From SIG603 sp963589785 (GTDB lineage: Bacteria > Bacillota > Clostridia > Oscillospirales > Acutalibacteraceae), in the NCBI GenBank assembly GCA_963589785.1, contig CAVAMJ010000010.1, positions 1-64,000 on the forward strand: DNA of 64,000 nucleotides, read 5' to 3'. Under the pieces are notes generated by a model. It worked only from the letters and a program-made list of their open reading frames with translations, had not been told where the DNA came from and did not search any database. A program made the position numbers and the translations under genes. How positions within the stretch are numbered: position 1 is the stretch's first letter; the number at the start of each line of letters is the position of its first letter. This document shows positions 58,997-64,000 of this stretch, one piece after another.

Positions 58997-59641
58997 ATGG
59001 CGTATTTTCCCTTTTTTACCGATATTAAAGATAAAAACTGTCTGATTGTCGGTTCATCTTTCTTGGTGCTCGAAAAGGCAGAGAGGCTTTTGCCGTACGA
59101 GGTGAGAATTACGGCGATTGTTGACGAGGAAACAAAGGTCGATGAGAATTTCAAAGAGTTAATGAAAACAGAAGTTTCAATTTTAAACTCTAATTTCGAT
59201 ATAGGTATGCTTGATTCTTTTGATTTTGTCGTGACCTGTTCTTATGATAAAAGTCTCAACAAAATAATTGCCGACGAGTGCAAGAGAAAAAGAATTCCCG
59301 TGAATTCTGTCGATGACACGGAGAACTGCACTTTCATTTTTCCCGCACTTATCAAAAACGGAAAGCTTAGCATAGGAATATCCTCGTCAGGTGCAAGCCC
59401 ATACATGACGAGATACATAAAAGCAAAGTTACTTGATATTATCCCTGACAACACGGACGAGCTTTTAGAAAGGCTCGAGAGCCTAAGACCGTATGTTAAG
59501 GAGAATGTACCGACAGAATCTCAGAGAAAAGTAGTATTTAAGCGGCTTTTTCTTGATTTTGTCGAGAGCGAAAGATTGCCGAATGAATCTGATGCGGCTA
59601 AAATAATCGAAGATACAGAAAAAAGGAACGGACACAATTAA
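58997..59641 (+). CDS. Siroheme synthase-like protein (precorrin-2 dehydrogenase/ferrochelatase type)
   Basis: The 214-residue protein matches the N-terminal half of CysG and Met8/SirC: MAYFPFFTDIKDKNCLIVGSS (split here at the Rossmann start), FVVTCSYDKSLNKIIADEC, IPVNSVDDTENCTFIFPA and ISSSGASPYMTRYIKAKL. The family oxidises precorrin-2 with NAD and may insert iron to give siroheme. The usual GGG of the Rossmann turn is GSS here. I chose ATG 58997, with AGGTGG upstream; a GTG at 58988 is possible. It is the last gene of the importer operon, convergent with the siroheme-type sulfite reductase, its probable client. Confidence 0.87.
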   Translation: MAYFPFFTDIKDKNCLIVGSSFLVLEKAERLLPYEVRITAIVDEETKVDENFKELMKTEVSILNSNFDIGMLDSFDFVVTCSYDKSLNKIIADECKRKRIPVNSVDDTENCTFIFPALIKNGKLSIGISSSGASPYMTRYIKAKLLDIIPDNTDELLERLESLRPYVKENVPTESQRKVVFKRLFLDFVESERLPNESDAAKIIEDTEKRNGHN

Positions 59642-59655
59642 GTGTTCGTTCCTTT
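59623..59655. terminator. Bidirectional terminator between siroheme and sulfite reductase genes
   Basis: AAGGAACGGACAC pairs with GTGTTCGTTCCTT around AATTA, with T-runs suited to both converging units. It overlaps the last codons of the plus-strand gene. Confidence 0.8.
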
Positions 59656-59671
59656 TGCTTTTAGTTTAAAT

Positions 59672-60604
59672 TTACTTTGCGAGAATTTCTTCTTTTCTCT
59701 CTAAGAGTTCATTTGAAAGCATGAGCTCGTTTGCTCTCTCAAAGCCGATGCGGTTGATTGTGTCGGCAAATCTCTCGCCCTGAATACCCTCGGACTTGAA
59801 GAGAAGAATAGCCTTCTCGACTGTATCGAGAACTTCTTCTTCGGAATAGAGGTTCTTAGAAAGTCGCTGACCCATGGCAACCTTTTTTCCCCAACGGCCT
59901 CCGATATAAACTCCCCAAGCCTGTTTTCCGCCGTAAACAACCTTAAACGGGCATTTTCCTATGCATCTGCCGCACTTGTTGCAGATTGACTGGTCGGCAA
60001 CCATTTTTCCGTCAACAACGCTTGCCGCTTTCATTGGGCAGTTAACTTCGATTTGGCACTTCTTACAGCCACGGCATTTATCCATATCGTACTGCGGCTC
60101 GTTTAAGCCGAAAACTCCGATATCGTTGAGGTTAGGCTTGACGCAGTTATTCGGACAGCCGCCGAATGCGATTTTAAATTTGTGAGGGAGTGCTACACTA
60201 TGGTATCCCTCATAAAATCTCTCGTGTGCTTTGAGACTAAGTGCCGCAGTATCGTAGTTTCCGTACTGACAAGTAGTACCCTTGCAAGCAACAACGGGAC
60301 GAACCTTTGCGCCTGTTCCGCCTGTTTCAAGTCCGGATTTTGCGATGTGCTCCTGGAATGCTTCTATGTTGTCATAGTCGATTCCGGAGACCTCAACCGT
60401 GAGTCTAGTTGTGAACTTTAAGTCGCCGTCACCGTAAAGATTAGAAGCCTCGCAGAGAGTTTTCATCTCTTCTGTTGTGAGCTTGCCGTTTCTCGTGATA
60501 ACTCTTGCGTTAAAGCGGTTAGTTCCCTTGTGGTTTAGAAAGCCCATACCCTTTACACGCTTGATTTCGCTTGCTGGTACGGTGCAGGTTTCGTTTGCTG
60601 ACAT
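59672..60604 (-). CDS. Siroheme sulfite reductase, AsrC-like
   Basis: The 310-residue protein has an N-terminal sulfite/nitrite reductase half-domain (FTTRLTVEVSGIDYDN), then the siroheme-cluster ligands CKGTTC and GGCPNNC. Two ferredoxin clusters follow, CRGCKKCQIEVNCP and CNKCGRCIGKCP, and then a second reductase segment (GVYIGGRWGKK). This order matches anaerobic sulfite reductase subunit C, which reduces sulfite to sulfide. AsrA and AsrB partners are not in the window, so the electron donor is unknown. GGAGGA precedes the ATG. The first ligand motif is CxxxxC, one residue shorter than the CxxxxxC form usually cited. Confidence 0.85.
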   Translation of the reverse strand: MSANETCTVPASEIKRVKGMGFLNHKGTNRFNARVITRNGKLTTEEMKTLCEASNLYGDGDLKFTTRLTVEVSGIDYDNIEAFQEHIAKSGLETGGTGAKVRPVVACKGTTCQYGNYDTAALSLKAHERFYEGYHSVALPHKFKIAFGGCPNNCVKPNLNDIGVFGLNEPQYDMDKCRGCKKCQIEVNCPMKAASVVDGKMVADQSICNKCGRCIGKCPFKVVYGGKQAWGVYIGGRWGKKVAMGQRLSKNLYSEEEVLDTVEKAILLFKSEGIQGERFADTINRIGFERANELMLSNELLERKEEILAK

Positions 60605-60637
60605 AATTTCCTCCGAAGTTTTTACTGCAAATATATT

Positions 60638-61426
60638 TTAAAATAAAAATTTGTGAATGTTAAAGGCGTTGATTATCATAATCAGCACCATTGCGCCCTC
60701 GAGCAGCTTGGTCGCCTGAGCGTTGTCGATTTTCTTATTGATTTTTCTGCCGATTTCTGTCGAGATAATCGCACAAAGCATCATGATGATAAGAATTACC
60801 GGATTAAAGGACGGTATTCCGCCGCTTATGGCGCTTTTCAGAACGCTTGCCGTTTGGCTGAAAAGAATGATGTAAAGGCTATTCTGAGCGGCTTTTTTTG
60901 CGGGCATATCAAAGAAGTAGTAGAGAACCACAACGTTGAACGGGCCGCCGCCTATTCCCAGAAAAGCTGAGAACGCACCGAGGCAAAGTCCGATGACAAG
61001 CGACATTAAAACACTGTCCACGTGCTTTGATTCGATTTTATTCTTGTTCGCTGTGTAAATGAGAGAGCCGAGCGTAGCAAGAAACATCAAGACCGCCTGA
61101 ATTCCGCCCGCCGTGTCTGCACTTTCAAACTTAGAAAGGCAGAGATTAAAGAGCGTTTTTCCGAAAATTCCGCCGCTTGCCGCACCGAGTGCGATAAAGG
61201 TGGTATTCTTGAGGTCGATGACGCTTTCCTTGTGATAGAAGCATTTCACCATGTTCCAAAAGCTCATGCTGATTACTGTACAGCCTGAAAGGAAAGTGAC
61301 CGTAGCAACACTGAAAACTCCCGTGGCATCGAGCACGGGTTTGATGATTATTCCGCCGCCCATACCGCAGACGGGACCGAGCATACACGCAAAGAGCGTT
61401 ACAAAACAACTGACAATATATATCAT
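60638..61426 (-). CDS. TauE/SafE-family permease
   Basis: The 262-residue membrane protein has about eight hydrophobic segments. The TauE/SafE repeat marks are GPVCGMGGGIIIKPVL near the start and LCLGAFSAFLGIGGGPFNVVVL in the second half. The family moves sulfite, sulfonates or other small organic acids. It lies 33 bases upstream of the AsrC-like gene on the same strand, so it probably handles sulfite or a sulfur anion for that enzyme; this is inference from position. The ribosome site is weak (TAGAG). Confidence 0.87.
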   Translation of the reverse strand: MIYIVSCFVTLFACMLGPVCGMGGGIIIKPVLDATGVFSVATVTFLSGCTVISMSFWNMVKCFYHKESVIDLKNTTFIALGAASGGIFGKTLFNLCLSKFESADTAGGIQAVLMFLATLGSLIYTANKNKIESKHVDSVLMSLVIGLCLGAFSAFLGIGGGPFNVVVLYYFFDMPAKKAAQNSLYIILFSQTASVLKSAISGGIPSFNPVILIIMMLCAIISTEIGRKINKKIDNAQATKLLEGAMVLIMIINAFNIHKFLF

Positions 61427-61487
61427 ATTAACTCTATTTTAGTTTGATAAGGATGAAATTGCAATACTAATTATTTACATAGAAAAG

Positions 61488-61508
61488 AAGCCTACCGAAG
61501 TAGGCTTC
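61488..61508 (-). terminator. Terminator of the asd-dap operon
   Basis: GAAGCCTAC pairs with GTAGGCTTC across a three-base loop, with a T-rich stretch following on the minus strand, just downstream of the ACT-protein stop. Confidence 0.85.
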
Positions 61509-61518
61509 CGCTATTTCA

Positions 61519-61971
61519 TCAATTAAATTCTCTCTGAAGCTCAGCTAAAACCGTATCAAAATCAGCCTCGGAAACGAGAAGTGAAATCTCAACCTCGCTT
61601 GTTGTGATGAGTCTGATGTCTGCGTTAGAATTTCTGATTGCTCTGAAAACTCTTGAAGCAACACCCGGAGTATTTTTCATATCGGGATCGTAGATAGAAA
61701 TCTTGTGGTTTACACTGCTTACAATCGCCTTGATGTCCATGTCGTTCTTAAGTTCGGCAGTGAAACCGAGCATTGTGACGAGATCATCATCGTCGATTGT
61801 GAAAGAAAGTGTGGTTACGGCGCCGTGAATAGGTGCCATGGAAATCATATCGATATTAACATTCTTCTTCTCAATTCTCTCGAAAACCTCGGAGACAAAT
61901 CCGACGTTAGCCGGGGAGGACTGAAGAGTGATGAGAGTAATACCGTGAAGAGTGCTGATAGTTGTACTCAT
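61519..61971 (-). CDS. ACT-domain protein, aspartokinase-regulatory-like
   Basis: The 150-residue protein consists of two ACT domains (about 8-75 and 80-148). They resemble the regulatory half of aspartokinase: LITLQSSPANVGFVSEVFERIEKKNVNIDMIS, then PGVASRVFRAIRNSNADIRLITTSEVEISLLV. There is no kinase catalytic domain. Standing last in the asd-dapA-dapB operon, it may bind lysine or threonine and regulate a separate aspartokinase. AAAGGG precedes the ATG, 17 bases after dapB. Confidence 0.85.
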   Translation of the reverse strand: MSTTISTLHGITLITLQSSPANVGFVSEVFERIEKKNVNIDMISMAPIHGAVTTLSFTIDDDDLVTMLGFTAELKNDMDIKAIVSSVNHKISIYDPDMKNTPGVASRVFRAIRNSNADIRLITTSEVEISLLVSEADFDTVLAELQREFN

Positions 61972-61988
61972 AAGCTGACCCTTTCTTA

Positions 61989-62732
61989 TTAGACCATTGC
62001 GGACATATCATAAAGACCTGACGGCTTATTTGTCATAAATACAGCCGCATTGACAGCGCCCGCCGCAAAGAGATCCTTGGACTGAGCGGAGTGGGAGAGA
62101 GTGATAACCTCGTTGTTTCCGGCAAAGATTACCTCGTGCTCACCGACTATTGTTCCGCCGCGAACGGCTGAAATGCCTATTTCGTTTTTCTCTCTCTTTT
62201 TTCTGACAGAATGTCTGTCGTAGGTGTAGACTGTATCATCGTTTGCGATAGCATCGGCAATCATGAGAGCAGTTCCGCTTGGTGCGTCAAGCTTCTGATT
62301 GTGGTGCTTCTCGATGATCTCGATGTCGAAATCATCGCCGAGAACAGCCGCCGCCTTCTTTGTGAGCTCAATCAAGAGATTTATGCCAAGAGACATATTT
62401 CTTGAGTAGAAAACAGGGCTTGTCTCGCTCGCTTTTTTGACCTTTTCCACCTGTTCGGGGGAATATCCAGTTGTGCACAGAACAAGTGCCACGCTCGGAT
62501 TTTTTGAAGCAAACTCCAAAATGGAATCGAGAACGGAGAAGTGGGAGAAGTCGATAACGCAGTCGGCAATTTCCTTTACTTCGTTTATGTTTGCATAAAC
62601 GGGGAAGCCTGCAGTTGAAGTCGTGTTGAGATCAACTCCGGCCACGATTTCTGCATCCTCTCTGCCTGAAACAATATTGGTGATAACCTTGCCCATGTGG
62701 CCGTTGCAGCCGCTTAAAATTATCTTAGTCAT
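61989..62732 (-). CDS. dapB: 4-hydroxy-tetrahydrodipicolinate reductase DapB
   Basis: DapB reduces the dapA product toward diaminopimelate and lysine. The 247-residue protein has the NAD(P) motif ILSGCNGHMGKVI, the substrate motif EIIEKHHNQKLDAPSGTAL (catalytic His and Lys), and AVRGGTIVGEHEVIFAG. I chose ATG 62732, 8 bases after GAGG; a GTG at 62741 opens the same frame. It follows dapA by 10 bases. Confidence 0.95.
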   Translation of the reverse strand: MTKIILSGCNGHMGKVITNIVSGREDAEIVAGVDLNTTSTAGFPVYANINEVKEIADCVIDFSHFSVLDSILEFASKNPSVALVLCTTGYSPEQVEKVKKASETSPVFYSRNMSLGINLLIELTKKAAAVLGDDFDIEIIEKHHNQKLDAPSGTALMIADAIANDDTVYTYDRHSVRKKREKNEIGISAVRGGTIVGEHEVIFAGNNEVITLSHSAQSKDLFAAGAVNAAVFMTNKPSGLYDMSAMV

Positions 62733-62742
62733 AGCCTTCACC

Positions 62743-63630
62743 TCAGATTAAAGAATACTTTTTGAGCATATTCTCAAGCTTCAGGTGATTTTCCTCAGTC
62801 ATATTTGTGAGCGGAAGTCTGCAGTTGCCGACATTCATGCCCATCATATTCATGGCTTCCTTAATCGGAATTGGGTTAACATCCATGAAGAATCCCTGCA
62901 TGAGCTCAAAATACTTGAGGTTCATGTTTCTTGCCTTCACGTAGTCGCCCTCAAGGCAAGCCTTGCAAAGCTCATGAAGCTCTCTTGGGAGTGCGTTTGC
63001 AAATACGGAGATAACGCCCTTAGCGCCGAGAGACATGAGGGAATAGGTGAGGTAGTCTTCGCCCGAATAAATTGTGAGGTCATCGCCGCAGAGGTTCATG
63101 GTCTCCATTGCAAGGGCAAGATTGCCGCTTGCTTCTTTTGTAGCAACGATATTCGGATGCTTGGAAAGCTCGAAGTATGTCTTTGGCTGAATGGTCATGC
63201 CTGTTCTGGACGGTACGTTATAGAGAATGCACGGAAGGTTAACTCTGTCAGCAATATAAGTGAAGCTTTCGACGAGTCCCTTCTGGCTTGTTTTGTTGTA
63301 GTAAGGAGTGACGAGGAGAAGTCCGTCAGCGCCGATTTTCTCAGCTTCCTGAGAAAGCTCGACTGCATAGGCTGTGTCGTTGCTTCCTGTGCTTACTATG
63401 ACTGGAATTCTGCCCGCTACCTTTTCGATAGTGAACTTAGCCGCCTCGACGTGCTCCTCTGTGGAAAGAGTTGCGCCCTCGCCTGTGGTGGCTACGGAAA
63501 CGATGGCGTCGGTTCCGTTCTCGATGTGAAACTCGACGAGCTTCTCGAGTACGGGGTAATTTACCTTGCCGTTTTCGTCAAACGGAGTGACGAGAGCGAC
63601 ACCCGAGCCCTCATATATAACTTTTTTCAT
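62743..63630 (-). CDS. dapA: 4-hydroxy-tetrahydrodipicolinate synthase DapA
   Basis: DapA condenses pyruvate and aspartate semialdehyde through a Schiff-base lysine. The 295-residue TIM barrel shows GSGVALVTPFDENGKV, TTGEGATLSTEEH, LLVTPYYNKTSQKGL, CILYNVPSRTG and the active Lys in IVATKEASGN. I chose ATG 63630 (MKKVIYEGSG), after AAAGGAAA, since the longer frame to 63711 runs into the asd gene. Confidence 0.96.
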   Translation of the reverse strand: MKKVIYEGSGVALVTPFDENGKVNYPVLEKLVEFHIENGTDAIVSVATTGEGATLSTEEHVEAAKFTIEKVAGRIPVIVSTGSNDTAYAVELSQEAEKIGADGLLLVTPYYNKTSQKGLVESFTYIADRVNLPCILYNVPSRTGMTIQPKTYFELSKHPNIVATKEASGNLALAMETMNLCGDDLTIYSGEDYLTYSLMSLGAKGVISVFANALPRELHELCKACLEGDYVKARNMNLKYFELMQGFFMDVNPIPIKEAMNMMGMNVGNCRLPLTNMTEENHLKLENMLKKYSLI

Positions 63631-63649
63631 CTTGAAATTTCCTTTCGGA

Positions 63650-64000
63650 TTAGTCGAAATAACCCTTAGCCGCAAGAAGCTCAGCGAGGAGAACTCCGCC
63701 GCCTGCTGCACCTCTTAAGGTGTTGTGGGAAAGGCAGACGAACTTCCAGTCGTACTGGCTGTCCTCTCTGAGTCTGCCGATTGAAACAGCCATACCGCCC
63801 TCGATGTTGCGGTCAAGCTTTGCCTGAGGACGGTTGTCCTCTGTGAAGTAATGGAGGAACTGCTTCGGTGCGCTTGGGAGGTTGAGCTCCTGAGCGGGAC
63901 CTGAGAAGGACTCCCATCTTCTGATGATCTCTTCCTTTGTGACCTTTGTGTCAAGAGACATAAAGACAGCGGCTGTGTGACCGTCTGAAACAGGAACTCT
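63650..64000 (-). CDS. asd: Aspartate-semialdehyde dehydrogenase, C-terminal part
   Basis: The frame enters from the right window edge and ends at 63650, giving the last 116 residues. They begin RVPVSDGHTAAVF and include the ASADH C-terminal features RVPVxxGH (substrate-binding Arg/His), and CLSHNTLRGAAGGGVLLAELL near the end. The enzyme reduces aspartyl phosphate to aspartate semialdehyde, the substrate of DapA encoded 20 bases downstream. The N-terminal catalytic Cys lies outside the window. The type is the archaeal/clostridial ASADH branch, judged from RLREDSQYDWKF. Confidence 0.9.
   Translation of the reverse strand, partial: RVPVSDGHTAAVFMSLDTKVTKEEIIRRWESFSGPAQELNLPSAPKQFLHYFTEDNRPQAKLDRNIEGGMAVSIGRLREDSQYDWKFVCLSHNTLRGAAGGGVLLAELLAAKGYFD

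Noticed and set aside
62785..63669. A 294-codon plus-strand frame opposite dapA
   Set aside because: dapA on the minus strand has all catalytic motifs and a ribosome site; the opposite frame is a shadow with no recognisable features.

Overview
The window reads as chromosomal DNA of an anaerobic, spore-lineage Bacillota, most likely a Clostridia member of the Ruminococcus/Oscillospiraceae type. The evidence is the Firmicutes gene string dxs-tlyA-nadK-argR-recN, a tyrosine T-box leader, a tetrahydrofolate riboswitch in front of folT, strong AGGAGG-type ribosome sites, TTGACA/TATAAT promoters, and oxygen-defence genes typical of strict anaerobes (reverse rubrerythrin with a PerR-like regulator, and a superoxide-reductase-like domain fused to a DNA-binding domain). 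I see no phage, transposase, CRISPR array, rRNA or tRNA gene. Most of the window is dense housekeeping sequence.

Layout. 1-2.6 kb: edge of a hairpin-rich repeat, an HTH/superoxide-reductase-like regulator, a 42-residue membrane peptide, and an MFS transporter on the minus strand. 2.7-9 kb: a PfkB sugar kinase, then an envelope operon (zinc-ribbon membrane protein, coiled-coil protein, CpXC protein, GT-C-like membrane protein) running into rsmA. 9-14 kb: a CsoR-type repressor, a paired M16 peptidase (inactive plus active member), lgt and folD. 14.2-20 kb: dxs-tlyA-nadK-argR-recN. 20-25.4 kb: T-box and tyrS, luxS (minus), then a copper operon csoR-copA with two perfect CsoR-like operators. CopA ends in a CopZ-like domain that carries its own Shine-Dalgarno sequence and start codon. 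25.4-30.3 kb: an asparagine-synthetase-like protein lacking the glutaminase cysteine, a tandem DUF2442 protein, perR-reverse rubrerythrin (minus), and nfeD plus an SPFH protein.

30.36-31.28 kb is a large gene-free inverted repeat whose roughly 300-base arms are built from smaller hairpins. 31.3-40.9 kb: THF riboswitch-folT, a VanW lipoprotein, nadE, a 2-hydroxyacid dehydrogenase, a NifS-like desulfurase with thiI, cinA, and trmL (minus). 41.3-41.5 kb holds an unassigned structured RNA with its own promoter and terminator, ahead of a DegV gene. 42.6-48.4 kb: an AprA-like flavoprotein with an AprB-like ferredoxin, pepD, and three small membrane or phosphatase genes. 48.4-51.4 kb (minus): a 32-residue peptide, metG and tatD. 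51.6-56.1 kb: a PcrA-like helicase and a GH42 beta-galactosidase. 56.2-61.4 kb: an iron/corrinoid-type ABC importer, a siroheme-synthase-like protein, and on the opposite strand an AsrC-like sulfite reductase and a TauE/SafE permease. 61.5-64 kb (minus): asd (cut by the window edge), dapA, dapB and an ACT-domain protein, which make a lysine/diaminopimelate operon.

How the genes work together. Copper resistance (csoR-copA/Z), peroxide and superoxide defence (perR-rbr, HTH-SOR) and sulfur chemistry (NifS-ThiI; siroheme, AsrC-like reductase and TauE; the AprAB-like pair) are the coherent physiological modules. The most notable observations are the copA-copZ fusion with an internal start, the HTH-SOR fusion, the Cys-less asparagine synthetase, the orphan leader RNA at 41.36 kb and the 0.9 kb inverted repeat. 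Function calls come from remembered family motifs; no database search was run.
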